Under the pieces are notes generated by a model. That model had not been told where the DNA came from. It saw nothing but the letters and a program-made list of their open reading frames with translations, and ran no database searches. From the NCBI RefSeq assembly GCF_016863335.1, contig NZ_BOOR01000037.1, forward strand, positions 62,001-126,000: a stretch of 64,000 nucleotides of DNA, in the 5' to 3' direction. This stretch comes from Planotetraspora thailandica. GTDB taxonomy: Bacteria; Actinomycetota; Actinomycetes; Streptosporangiales; Streptosporangiaceae. Positions within the stretch are counted from its first letter, which is position 1. The number at the start of each line of letters is the position of its first letter. Made by a program: the position numbers and the translations under genes. This document shows positions 41,056 through 50,017 of the stretch, piece by piece.

Positions 41056-41770
41056 GGTCTAGTCCCCTTACTTCCCGTGGCTAATGCCTTGTGGGGATGC
41101 GGCATGACGTTCCGGAGCGCCTGACTCCGGGGACGGCGGGGCAGCGGCGAGAGGGTGAGGCGGGGCCAAGTACTCCGGTCCGCGGGCGCCAAACCGAAGC
41201 CGCGAGATCGCTAGCCTCCATGCGCCGCAGTCGCGCTGCAGCACTACCGGTAACCAGCACATCACGGAAGGCTACCGATGCAGGTCAGGCAGCGCGGGAG
41301 GATCGGGTAAGCAAAGACGTAACTCCACCCCAAGGGCTGTATCGGCCCCTCACGCAGATCCTCGATGAGAACCACGTCACCATCGCCGCCGGGGGCATCA
41401 CCTTCAGCCCCATCCGGCTACGCCTGGCCCACCCGCCGGAGTTCGACCTGATGGCGCGGGAGCTGTAACCCTTGTCGGCCACCACGTGATCGGGGCCGGC
41501 CCAGCCCCTGTCGGGGAACGCGGACGGCGTGCAGCACCTGCTCCAGGCGGGTGCAGTCGTCGACGCGGTAAGGAACGGAATTGGATTCGGGCAACGTCCA
41601 GCGTGCGTTTGGCACCGTGCTCAGGCGGCAGGCAGTTCGATCGCTACCCCCGAAATGCGGACGGTGTCAGTGGAGCGGTGGATCCTGCTTCTTTAATGCT
41701 GAACGCCAACCCGGTGCGAGGCGGCGACCCAGTACACGACCTCTGATGCCTGAGCGGCTGGTCTCCCACC
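41056..41770. other. Gene-poor region with transposase debris
   Basis: About 715 bp without an intact gene. Apart from the IS5-type fragment at 41440-41565 I recognise nothing; frames at either side change composition abruptly, consistent with past insertion and deletion. Confidence 0.4.
41440..41565 (-). mobile_element. IS5-type transposase fragment
   Basis: Reverse-strand DDCTRLEQVLHAVRVPRQGLGRP and, in another frame, DHVVADKGYSSRAIRSN correspond to the DDE domain of IS5-family (IS1647/IS4811-like) transposases, where GDC...VLDAVRVPR...GRPR is followed by HVVADKGYSSRAIR. A small deletion joins the two. No inverted ends seen. Confidence 0.65.
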
Positions 41771-42283
41771 TTAGCTAGCTGTGACGAGCGAAAGGCTCCT
41801 CAGCAGGAAGTGGGACTCGCCGACCGAAGGGTCGGAGGGCAGCGTGCCACGAATGCCACTAGGTGTGAAGCCTCTGCTCTTATAGAGCGCGATGGCCGGT
41901 TCGTTTCCATCCACAACCCACAACTCGACCTCCTCGGCGCCCATCTTCCGTGCCTGCGACAGCGCCGCGTCCACGAGCCGCCCTCCGGCTCCCCGCCCGC
42001 GGATCGCCGGATCAACCCACATCGCGATCAGGTGAGCACGCAGGGGGTGCTCACCGCTGCCGGGAATCACCCCGACGATCCCGGCATCCACTCCATCCGT
42101 GACCGCGACCAGCGTCGCAACCTCACCGACCAGCCGTTCCTCCCATCGCTCGGCGGGGAAGGCGGCCTCCTTGTCGTAGGTGGAGGCGAACGCCTCGGGC
42201 GAGTCGGCCAGGGCTTTAAGCCGGATCTTGCGGTAACGCTCCCCTTCACCTGGCACAAGCCGCCGAATCTCTACATCAGTCAT
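41771..42283 (-). CDS. GNAT-family N-acetyltransferase
   Basis: 170-residue acetyl-CoA-dependent transferase. N-terminus EIRRLVPGEGERYRKIRLKALADSPEAFASTYDKEAAFPAERWEERL is typical of GNAT proteins that resemble antibiotic or protein acetyltransferases. The acetyl-CoA loop is VDPAIRGRGAGGRLVDAALSQA (Q/RxxGxG/A), followed by VELWVVDGNEPAIALYKSRGFTPSG. ATG 42283 gives this start; no strong ribosome site. Substrate unknown. Confidence 0.9.
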   Translation of the reverse strand: MTDVEIRRLVPGEGERYRKIRLKALADSPEAFASTYDKEAAFPAERWEERLVGEVATLVAVTDGVDAGIVGVIPGSGEHPLRAHLIAMWVDPAIRGRGAGGRLVDAALSQARKMGAEEVELWVVDGNEPAIALYKSRGFTPSGIRGTLPSDPSVGESHFLLRSLSLVTAS

Positions 42284-42619
42284 GCCCGAAATCTTGCCAT
42301 CTGAGGCCCTCATGTCGATTCCCGAACTGAGATCTTCATCCTCCCTCGACCCCGATAGCGTCCACCGTCACTCCCGAGGCGCGAGTATCAGCGGCCAGAC
42401 TCCAATGCCGAGCAGCGTGATGCCGGCTGCTTCGAGCACGGCCACGTCCGGCAACCCGGTCATCCTGATTGTCGGCTCGCCGCAGGCGACCCGGCCGCCA
42501 TGGACCTCGACGCCGATCTGTATGATCATCGCGACGTAGACCGTGCGACTGGGTCCTGGCGTGTTCGCCGACTTGCGCTCCGGCAGCCGGTGTGATCGCC
42601 GGACGAACCGGGGGGCTCC
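42284..42619. other. Intergenic region with small unassigned ORF
   Basis: 336 bp between GNAT and LAL genes. A 53-codon minus-strand frame (42529-42368; MIIQIGVEVHGG...EAAGITLLGIGVWPLIL) ends with a hydrophobic stretch and might be a small membrane peptide, but lacks a ribosome site. Otherwise empty. Confidence 0.3.
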
Positions 42620-45508
42620 ATGTCCGATGGTGGGCCGGCGGGATCGGAATCCGTCCGGCTGTCCCGGCCCGAGCCGGTCGGGCGGGGCGACGAGCTCGCC
42701 CGAATCGACGCGGCGCTCGCCGACGCGGCGGCCGGCGAACGCCGCCTCGTCCTCATCGACGGCGAGCCAGGCATGGGCAAGACGCGGCTGCTGGAATACC
42801 TGGCCGAGCGGGCGCACGCCGCCAGGCGTACCGTGCTCGCCGGCAGCGCCACCGAGTTCGAGAGCCTCGTCCCGTTCGGCATGTACGTGGACGCCTTCAC
42901 CCGCCTGTCCGACGAGTACGGCGCACCGGGTGCGGCGCCGACCGGCACCCGGCCCGGTGATTTCGCCGAGGCGGCGCTGCGCACCTTGTTGACGACGGGC
43001 GAGACGAGCGACACAACTCGAGGCCGGTTGGATCGTTACCACACCTATCGAGGCGTCCGAGCGCTCCTATCCCATCTGGCTGCCGACCGCGGCGCCGTAC
43101 TGGCGCTCGACGACCTGCACTGGGCGGACGCGTCGTCGCTCGAACTGACCGAGTTCCTGCTCCGCCGTCCGCCGGCCGCCGGGTTCCTGCTGGCCATCGC
43201 CTGCCGTTCGGCCATGATCCCGGCCGTGGTGGGCGACGCCCTCGCCCGGCAGGATCCGCGCGTCACCCGGCTGAGCCTGCACCCGCTCGACGAGAACGCG
43301 GTGGCCGCACTGCTCCCGCTCGGGGTGGACCCGCACCGGCGACGGCTGATGTACCGGGTCAGCGGCGGCAACCCACTGTTCCTGCGGTCGCTGCTGGACG
43401 CCGACGACCACACACTGACGGAACTGGCCGACGGCCGGCCCGGGGCGGCGCTCGCCCTCGAGCAGACGTTGCTGGCGGTGCTGCGCCGGGAGCTGGACCG
43501 GCTCACCCCGACCGGCCGGCGGGCGGCCCACGCGGCGGCGGTCGCCGGCGAGCTGGCCTCGCTCGTCGTCATCTCCCACGTCGCGGAACTCGACGCCGCG
43601 ACGGCTGCCGCCGCCGTGGACGAGCTCTGCAGGCAGGGGCTCGGCGCGCTGGCGGGCGCCCGGTTCGTGTTCCGCCACCCATTGGTACGCGCCGCCGCGT
43701 ACGACACGTGCGGGCCTGGCTGGCGCATCTCCGCCCATGCCCGGGTCGCCGACTACCTGCGCCGCAACGACGGGTCGCTGGCGTTACTGGCCCACCACAC
43801 CGAGCGGTGCGCCGAACACGGTGACGAGGAGGCCGCCAGGACGCTGGGCGACGCGGGCATCGCGTATGTGGGCTCGGCCCCGGCGACCGCGGTGCGGTTG
43901 CTGCGTGACGCCCTGCGGGTGCTGCCGGAACGCGAGGACCTCGTGCCGTATCGCGGCCACCTGCTCACCTGGCTGGCGCGGGGCACTGCGGTGAGCTCGC
44001 TGACCGAGGGCCGCCGAATCCTGCACGAGGTCATCCACCTGCCACACGACGTGGCCACCGAGGCGGTGGCCTTCTCCTCCGTGATCTCGCGGCTGCTCGG
44101 CCGGCTCGACGAGGCACGGGCCCTGTTGAGCGCGCAGGCCCGCCGGGCCGGGCAGGACCTGCGGGCGCAGGCCCCGCTCCTGGTGGAGCTGGCCGCCGTG
44201 GCCGTGTTGCGGGCGGACCCCGGCGGCGCGCGCCGGCATGCGCTCGAAGCCATCGAAATCCTGTCGAAGACGGCCGACCCGACGCTCGGCGCCGCCGCGT
44301 ACGCCCTGCTGGCCCTGGCGTGCCTGCAGGACGGCGACGTCGCGGCGGCGCGTTCGCACAGCAGGCGAGCCGGGTGGATGATGGACAGCGCGCCGGACAC
44401 CGCCCTGGCGACGCACGTAGAACTCGTCGCGCCGCTCTCCTGGGGCGAGACCTGTCTCCAGCGGCCCGACGACGCGGAGCGCCACCTGGCCCGGGGCATC
44501 GACCTCGCGACGATGTCCGGTCGCAGCAACGACATGCCGTACCTACTGATCGCCCAGGCCCACCACAAGGCCCGGACGGGCCGGCTGGCGGGGGCCATCG
44601 ACGTCGCGGAGCACGCCGCCGCGGCCTCCGAGTACATCCAGAGCAGCGAGACCCTGGCGATGGCCCGCTGCGTCATGCTGTTGCCGGTGCTGTGGCGGCA
44701 CGGCGTGCGCCCCGCCATGGCGCTCGCCGACCGGCTCGCCGAAGTCGCTCCGGGTTCGGCCTGGTGGCTGGCGATGGCGCACGTGTCCGTGATGCGGGTC
44801 CGGCTCGCCGCCGGCCGTACCGGGGCGGCTCACGCGCCGCCGCTGCCCCCGGCCCTGTCCCGCGACACCGAGGTGGAACGGCTGGCGGTGCAGTCGCTCC
44901 GCGCCGGTGCCGACGGCGACGTCGGTACCGCGCTCACCTGGTCGGCCGCGGCGGTCGCCGCGGCCGCCGGCGGCCCGGCGTATCACCTCGGCACCGCCTA
45001 CGACGCCCGCGCCCGCGCGTTGTGCCACTGCGACGACCTGGGCGGGGCCGTGGCGGCGGCCTGGATCGCCGCCGAGCGGTTCGCCGAGAGCGGCGCCACC
45101 GCCGAACGCGGCCTGGTGCACCAGTTGCTCGCCGACATCCACGGCCGCATGGGGGACGTGGCGCAGTGCCGCGCCGACATCGCCCGGGCCAAGGCCGCCT
45201 ACAGGGAGTCGGGTGCGGACTGGCTCGCCGGTCAACTGGCCAGGGTAGAGCGCCGGCTGGCCGCGCAGGGTCCCCGGCACGCGGCACGGAGAACCGGCGG
45301 GCCGCCGGTGCTCACGGCGCGGGAACGCCAGGTGGCCGAACTGGTCAGCCAAGGGCTGACCAACCGGGAGGTGGCCGAGCGCCTCCAGGTCAGTCAGAAG
45401 ACGGTGGAGACCCACGTCGCTCGCATCTTCAACAAGTACGACGTACGCTCCCGGGTGGCGCTCACCCGGCGGCTGGCGAGCCTGGACGGTCTCCCGCCCG
45501 CCGAGTGA
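42620..45508 (+). CDS. LAL-type LuxR regulator with AAA ATPase domain
   Basis: 962-residue large ATP-binding LuxR regulator. The N-terminal AAA/NB-ARC-like ATPase has Walker A in LIDGEPGMGKTRLLEYLAERA (residues ~46-66), Walker B in GAVLALDDLHWADASSLELTEFLL, and the sensor segment LSLHPLDENAVAALL. A TPR-like helical middle (~420-870) would bind a ligand or partner. The C-terminal GerE HTH (~900-962) is PPVLTARERQVAELVSQGLTNREVAERLQVSQKTVETHVARIFNKYDVRSRVALTRRL. LAL regulators often activate secondary-metabolite or sugar-use operons; here it stands alone with no cluster beside it. Very GC-rich codon use. ATG 42620 fits the family start. Confidence 0.92.
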   Translation: MSDGGPAGSESVRLSRPEPVGRGDELARIDAALADAAAGERRLVLIDGEPGMGKTRLLEYLAERAHAARRTVLAGSATEFESLVPFGMYVDAFTRLSDEYGAPGAAPTGTRPGDFAEAALRTLLTTGETSDTTRGRLDRYHTYRGVRALLSHLAADRGAVLALDDLHWADASSLELTEFLLRRPPAAGFLLAIACRSAMIPAVVGDALARQDPRVTRLSLHPLDENAVAALLPLGVDPHRRRLMYRVSGGNPLFLRSLLDADDHTLTELADGRPGAALALEQTLLAVLRRELDRLTPTGRRAAHAAAVAGELASLVVISHVAELDAATAAAAVDELCRQGLGALAGARFVFRHPLVRAAAYDTCGPGWRISAHARVADYLRRNDGSLALLAHHTERCAEHGDEEAARTLGDAGIAYVGSAPATAVRLLRDALRVLPEREDLVPYRGHLLTWLARGTAVSSLTEGRRILHEVIHLPHDVATEAVAFSSVISRLLGRLDEARALLSAQARRAGQDLRAQAPLLVELAAVAVLRADPGGARRHALEAIEILSKTADPTLGAAAYALLALACLQDGDVAAARSHSRRAGWMMDSAPDTALATHVELVAPLSWGETCLQRPDDAERHLARGIDLATMSGRSNDMPYLLIAQAHHKARTGRLAGAIDVAEHAAAASEYIQSSETLAMARCVMLLPVLWRHGVRPAMALADRLAEVAPGSAWWLAMAHVSVMRVRLAAGRTGAAHAPPLPPALSRDTEVERLAVQSLRAGADGDVGTALTWSAAAVAAAAGGPAYHLGTAYDARARALCHCDDLGGAVAAAWIAAERFAESGATAERGLVHQLLADIHGRMGDVAQCRADIARAKAAYRESGADWLAGQLARVERRLAAQGPRHAARRTGGPPVLTARERQVAELVSQGLTNREVAERLQVSQKTVETHVARIFNKYDVRSRVALTRRLASLDGLPPAE

Positions 45509-45595
45509 GACCCGTCGGCGCTGTCGGTGATCCGGGGCCGCCGGGCGGTACACGCCCGCCCGGCGGTTGCGATCAACGGCGTCGTCCGGTGCTGA

Positions 45596-47443
45596 TCATT
45601 CCGGCCATTCCGGCAGCGGACCGCCGTTCAACCACGCCTCTGCTTGCTCCCTGAGCTTCTCCGGGTCGATCTTCTCACCCTTCTTACACGGGTCGGCCTT
45701 ATCGGTAGTCAAGAAGTGAACATAGGTGATATCCATGGGTTCTCGCAGGATGCCGCCGCTCAGCGTGGACGTGGAGACGGCCACCTGCAGGCCCGGCTCC
45801 GCTGTTTTCACGATGAGATCGCAGGGGTCCCCCGTGGGTGTGTTCGTGATGCCGCCGGGGCCCGGGACGCCGGACGGCGCGCTGCTGTAGGTGGCCGGAA
45901 TCCAGCTCGATGGCGCCGGCCCGCCGCTCGACCCGCCGCCCCCGCTGCCCCCGCTGCCCCAGGGGCCGACGACCCTCGGAGCTCCCGGAATCGGCTCCAG
46001 CGGGATCGGGTTCAGCAACACCTCAAGCGGGATCGTCAGCTGACCGTCCGGGCCTATGAAGTGGCAGATGCTGTCGATGGAGTCCCCGTCGCACAGCTTG
46101 CCGAGGTTGGTGCTCGCCCATTCCTCAAGTTGCTGGTCGGCCTCGGGGTCGTCAACGGAGGCTCGCGGGTTGGTGATGACGCGGTTGAAGTCGGGTCCGT
46201 TTGGGAAGAGGGACGGGAACTTGCCGGCCATCCAGTTCGCCAGCGCCCGGCCGATCGCCACCGCACCGAACTCGTTGGGGTGGAAACTCTCCTGAAGCGC
46301 GTTGAAGATCTTGCCCCGTGCCAAGAGCCCGAACCGGGAAATCACTCCGTTGAAGTATGAATCCGGTTGGCCGACCTCGTGACCGCTCACCACGCTGGTG
46401 CCGTTCGGCCCCGCCGTGTTCGGGTCGAACACGTGAACCTTTCTCTGCGGGAACCTCGCGCGGAACCTGTCAACCGCATCCGTGATCGCCTTGTTCACCG
46501 CGACGACGAACGGATAGATTTCGTCCATGGCCAGGCCGCCGATCTGATTGTGATCGACGTTGCCTGACGGCTTAACTGCCAACGGGTAGAGCGCGGCGAC
46601 GATCTCCGCGTGATCCGTGGCGTTCATCACGTTCACCAGGCCCTGCTCGATGTTCGCCGAGACCTGCGGCATGTTATCCATCAACTGCTGCACCTTGTAG
46701 TGGACGAGACGCGCCTGAGCTTCGCGTCTGTTCACGTAGTTGCCGGCGGTCGCGGTGGAGTAGTGGCCTATCAGCACCATCCTCATCAGCGGCCCGAAGT
46801 TGGCGTCGTTGCCGCCGAGCCCGAAGTAGAAGATGTCGAGGTCCCGGGGAACGCCCGAGAGCTGAGACACGTTCCGCACCTCGGTGATGTCGGGGTGACT
46901 CTCGTCTTCGAACTGCACGTCCGTCAGGTGGCTGACCTTGGCGCCCGACGAGGCGTTGAAGATGAAGCGATCGCTGTTGCCGGTGCCCCAGGTGTGGCTG
47001 ATCACATCAGGCTGGACCGTGTACTGGCCTCCATAGCGGGCCGATTGCAGGTAGTCCCACGCGAGAGCGAGTGGAGCGTAGCCGCTCTGATGCCGGAAGT
47101 CCTCGGAGCCGTCCGGGAATGTCACGTACTTGTGGTCCCAGGTCGCGCCTTCACCACTTGTATAACTGTCGCCCGCCCCTGCGATCTTGACCGTGGGCAT
47201 CGGCGCGCAGTCGGGCGGACACAGATGTAGGGGAGGCGTGGAGCCCGGCGGGAAACCCGGCGTGGGAGTAGGAAAGAAAGTCGGCGGGGGCGGTGACAGG
47301 GTCGGCCGAACAGGCGGGGTGGTCGGAAGGAGGATCGGGCCGTCGGCGCTCGCCGGGATACTGACCAACATGGTCGCGGTGAGCACGGTCACGAGCCCGA
47401 TCAGCACCAGCCGCCAGCGCGATAACCGGCGCGGAGGTCGCAT
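45596..47443 (-). CDS. Secreted SGNH/GDSL-type hydrolase
   Basis: 615-residue exported esterase/lipase-like enzyme. Signal peptide: RLSRWRLVLIGLVTVLTATMLVSIPASA; then a Pro-rich spacer. The SGNH domain has block I GAGDSYTSGEG (nucleophile Ser), block III FGLGGNDANF, and block V ESFHPNEFG (catalytic His). A Gly/Ser/Pro-rich linker (WGSGGSGGGGSSGG, ~505) leads to a C-terminal domain of about 110 residues with a Cys pair (DPCDLIVK...ADPCKKGEK), possibly binding or stabilising. ATG 47443 follows GAGGAG by 9 nt. Probably acts on extracellular lipids or esters. Confidence 0.9.
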   Translation of the reverse strand: MRPPRRLSRWRLVLIGLVTVLTATMLVSIPASADGPILLPTTPPVRPTLSPPPPTFFPTPTPGFPPGSTPPLHLCPPDCAPMPTVKIAGAGDSYTSGEGATWDHKYVTFPDGSEDFRHQSGYAPLALAWDYLQSARYGGQYTVQPDVISHTWGTGNSDRFIFNASSGAKVSHLTDVQFEDESHPDITEVRNVSQLSGVPRDLDIFYFGLGGNDANFGPLMRMVLIGHYSTATAGNYVNRREAQARLVHYKVQQLMDNMPQVSANIEQGLVNVMNATDHAEIVAALYPLAVKPSGNVDHNQIGGLAMDEIYPFVVAVNKAITDAVDRFRARFPQRKVHVFDPNTAGPNGTSVVSGHEVGQPDSYFNGVISRFGLLARGKIFNALQESFHPNEFGAVAIGRALANWMAGKFPSLFPNGPDFNRVITNPRASVDDPEADQQLEEWASTNLGKLCDGDSIDSICHFIGPDGQLTIPLEVLLNPIPLEPIPGAPRVVGPWGSGGSGGGGSSGGPAPSSWIPATYSSAPSGVPGPGGITNTPTGDPCDLIVKTAEPGLQVAVSTSTLSGGILREPMDITYVHFLTTDKADPCKKGEKIDPEKLREQAEAWLNGGPLPEWPE

Positions 47444-47775
47444 GGACAGGTCTCCTCTGGGGGGTCGAAAGGAGCAGGCACTTGACGCACGCATCATCCG
47501 GCCGTCGGGTGACCGCTAACATCCGGTGTTGTCCGCCGGGCCACCCCGACATCCGCCGATCGAGCCGTCACCCGGGGCAGAAGGTACCTGGCTCAGCACA
47601 ACGCCTTGTGGAGTTCGCCCACGACGCCGCTGAGGCGTCCTGTGCGGGCGAAGGCGGCGGTCAGCACCAACCGGACCGTCTCCTACGCCGCGCGATGGGC
47701 GACCTCTGGCAGCAAAAATATTCAGCATGTACGCTGAATATTGACAACGTGAACATTCAGCGAGATGGGTGGGAG
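47444..47775. other. Divergent promoter region between GDSL and ArsR genes
   Basis: About 330 bp. The part near 47710-47760 is AT-rich and contains the ArsR-type palindrome. No gene seen. Confidence 0.4.
47717..47742. promoter_or_regulatory. ArsR-type operator
   Basis: AATATTCAGC (47717-47726) and GCTGAATATT (47733-47742) are exact complements around ATGTAC; a third copy of the half-site, ATTCAGC, follows at 47755-47761. This lies directly before the ArsR gene and matches the size and AT-rich inverted form of ArsR/SmtB sites. Confidence 0.8.
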
Positions 47776-48096
47776 ATGGTCGACGAGTCCGGGCGCCATG
47801 AGGATGCGTACGAGGCGGTGTTCAGTGCGCTGGCACACCCGGCGCGCCGACGGGTGCTGCTCACCATCTACTTCAACGGCGGATCGATGGCCGCCGGCGA
47901 GATCGCCGCGGTGTTCTCACACGCCTGGCAGACGACCACCCGCCACCTGCAGATCCTCGAGGCCGCTGGCCTGCTCAGCAGCGCACGCGACGGCCGCATG
48001 CGGATATACCACCTCGAACGCAAGCGCCTGGACCTCGTACGCGACTGGCTTGCGCACTTCTCCATCACGCCCGACCCCACGAAGGAGGCCCCCTGA
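47776..48096 (+). CDS. ArsR-family transcriptional regulator
   Basis: 106-residue winged-helix repressor: DAYEAVFSALAHPARRRVLLTIYFNGGSMAAGEIAAVFSHAWQTTTRHLQILEAAGLLSSARDGRMRIYHLERKRLDLVRDWLAHF. The recognition helix is QTTTRHLQIL. No CxC metal-binding pair is present, so it belongs to the metal-independent group often paired with a small-molecule enzyme. The start could instead be GTG 47749 (nine residues longer, perhaps leaderless after the operator). One base separates its stop from the VOC gene, so both are one autoregulated unit. Confidence 0.9.
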   Translation: MVDESGRHEDAYEAVFSALAHPARRRVLLTIYFNGGSMAAGEIAAVFSHAWQTTTRHLQILEAAGLLSSARDGRMRIYHLERKRLDLVRDWLAHFSITPDPTKEAP

Positions 48097-48097
48097 T

Positions 48098-48520
48098 ATG
48101 GCAGCCGCCACCACACCGGTTAACCGGCCCGACACTCCTCAGCTCTTCCGCCTCAGCGTCGAGGTCGGCGACCTCGACCGGGCCATCGCCTTCTACAGCG
48201 AACTGTTCGGCATCGAAGGCCACCGGCAGGCCGGAGCCCGCTCCTACTTCGACTGCGGGCCCGTCACCCTGTCAGTCATGGACGTCTCGGCCAATGGAAC
48301 GCCGCACACCGCGGCAAAGGCCCTGTACTTCACCGTCGAGGACCTCGAAGCCGTCTTCGCCCGCGCCAAGGTCCTCGGCTGCCTGTCCACGGAACTCGTC
48401 CACGACCAGAGCGCCGGGGCCATCGTCGTCCGTCCGTGGGGCGAGCGGTCGTTCTACGCCGATGATCCCTGGGGCAACCCGCTGTGCTTCGTCGAGCGCG
48501 GCACCGTATACGCGGGCTGA
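48098..48520 (+). CDS. VOC-family (glyoxalase/bleomycin-resistance) protein
   Basis: 140-residue vicinal-oxygen-chelate fold protein: LFRLSVEVGDLDRAIAFYSELFGIEGHRQAGARSYFDCGPVTLSVMDV and ALYFTVEDLEAVFARAKVLGC...VVRPWGERSFYADDPWGNPLCFVERGTVY. The metal-binding pattern is partial (Glu late, in FVERG), which suits either a binding/resistance protein or a metal-dependent lyase. AAGGAGG precedes ATG 48098. Co-transcribed with the ArsR regulator, which probably senses its substrate. Confidence 0.9.
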   Translation: MAAATTPVNRPDTPQLFRLSVEVGDLDRAIAFYSELFGIEGHRQAGARSYFDCGPVTLSVMDVSANGTPHTAAKALYFTVEDLEAVFARAKVLGCLSTELVHDQSAGAIVVRPWGERSFYADDPWGNPLCFVERGTVYAG

Positions 48521-48837
48521 CTTCCACGGCCATCTCTTTCGAGCGTCCGCCCATGGGTAGTGACACGTCGAGACGGATGGCACGGCGGCCGCTTACGAAT
48601 CTTCTCCGTCGTTGTGCCAGGTGACGCCGGACCAACGCTCTCCTGTGGCCCCCTCCCGTGCCTTTTCATGAACTGGCGCAATCATGGCGGGAAGCTCCTT
48701 CGACACCGCTGTCGGGGTGCGCGCACCAACGCCGGCGGCGCCATGGCGTTGTTCTTTTGCCCGATGAGGGGAATCCCGGAGCACAACGGATCGTTACTCA
48801 CCGTAGTCATCGGTAGCCGAGCGCAACGTAGGTGTGT
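48521..48837. other. Intergenic region
   Basis: 317 bp between the VOC gene and the AbrB-family gene. No gene, hairpin or repeat recognised; open frames lack features. Confidence 0.35.
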
Positions 48838-49992
48838 ATGAGTAGCAGCACTGCGCCAGACAGGATCCCGACACGCCCACCAGCACTCCCCCGCTACGTT
48901 GTGTGGCGCCGTTGGGTCGGTTGGCTGGCTCTCATTGCGATCGCGTACGTGATCGGCGAGTCCGCGGAAGCGGTTCTGCCGGCAGCGCATCTGCTCGCTC
49001 CACTGGTAGCGGGGCTGGCCCTGGCCGCGACGGGACTGACTGCGGATCAGGTACCGGCTCGCCTCAATCGCACCTGCCAGGCCGGGCTAGGGGTGCTGAT
49101 CGGCAGCTACCTCAACCCGAACACGTTGGCGCACGCCTCCGGCGCCGTGCTTCCGCTGACCGTCGTCACCGCGGCGACGATCGGGCTCTGTCTCCTCGCA
49201 GCCGCCGGCATGGCGCGCACCGGCCGCATCGATCGGGCCAGCGCGACCTTGGGCATGGTCGCCGGCGGTTCGGCCGCGGTGATCTCCACCGCTCAAGAGC
49301 ACAACGCCGACTCGCGTACCGTCGCCTTCCTGCAGTGCCTGCGCGTCGCACTGGTGGCCGCCACCGCGCCCCTCGTGGTCCACTGGCTGATCAGCCCACA
49401 GCCGACCGCCCCCGGTACGGCCACGCCGTACACGGCTGGGGGCTGGCGCCTGGTCACCGGCGACCATCAGGGGATCGGGCTGCTTCTCCTGGCGGGTGTC
49501 GCCTTCGCGGGGATCCTCATCGGCCGCGCCGTCCGGCTGCCCAGTCCCGCGCTGCTCGGGCCGATGCTCATAACCGCCGCCGTCACCGCCGGCGGTTTCT
49601 CCGAGGAGTTCGCCCCCACCGGTCTGCTCCGCGCGTTCCTGTTCACCATCGTCGGCCTTGACATCGGCCTGCGCTTCACCCGCCCCGCCATGGCGCACAT
49701 ACGCCGACTACTGCCTCTCGCCCTTTGCTGCACCGTGGCGATCAGCGTCGCGTGTGCCGGCCTGGCCTGGGTGTTGTCCGCCACGGTGCGGATCCCCCTG
49801 GCCGACGCCTACCTCGCCACCACCCCCGGCGGCATCAACGCCGTCTTGGCCACGGCCGTCGCCACCCACGCCGACGTCTCCCTCATCTCCAGCGTGCAGA
49901 GCGTGCGGCTGTTCATCATGGTCCTGCTGGCGCCTTTGATCATTCGACTCTTCACTCCGCGGGCGGTCAGTCCCGGCAACGCGCAGACGTGA
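48838..49992 (+). CDS. AbrB-family (AmoA-like) membrane protein
   Basis: 384-residue polytopic membrane protein of the AbrB/AmoA family (PF05145), made of two homologous halves of about five helices. First half: LLAPLVAGLALAATGLT...GLGVLIGSYLNPNTLAHASG and ATLGMVAGGSAAVISTAQEHNADSRTVAFLQCLRVALV. Second half: LAGVAFAGILIGRAVRLPSPALLGPMLITAAV and ADAYLATTPGGINAVLATAVATHADVSLISSVQSVRLFIMVLLAPLI. The MxxGG / TPGG loops, one per half, are the family hallmark. ATG 48838 (or GTG 48832) lacks a clear ribosome site. Transport substrate unknown. Confidence 0.88.
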   Translation: MSSSTAPDRIPTRPPALPRYVVWRRWVGWLALIAIAYVIGESAEAVLPAAHLLAPLVAGLALAATGLTADQVPARLNRTCQAGLGVLIGSYLNPNTLAHASGAVLPLTVVTAATIGLCLLAAAGMARTGRIDRASATLGMVAGGSAAVISTAQEHNADSRTVAFLQCLRVALVAATAPLVVHWLISPQPTAPGTATPYTAGGWRLVTGDHQGIGLLLLAGVAFAGILIGRAVRLPSPALLGPMLITAAVTAGGFSEEFAPTGLLRAFLFTIVGLDIGLRFTRPAMAHIRRLLPLALCCTVAISVACAGLAWVLSATVRIPLADAYLATTPGGINAVLATAVATHADVSLISSVQSVRLFIMVLLAPLIIRLFTPRAVSPGNAQT

Positions 49993-50017
49993 GCAGACCC
50001 GTCTCAGGACATCGGCG

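Noticed and set aside
42620-45508. Secondary-metabolite cluster signalled by the LAL regulator
   Set aside because: No PKS, NRPS, terpene or tailoring cluster lies next to it in this window.
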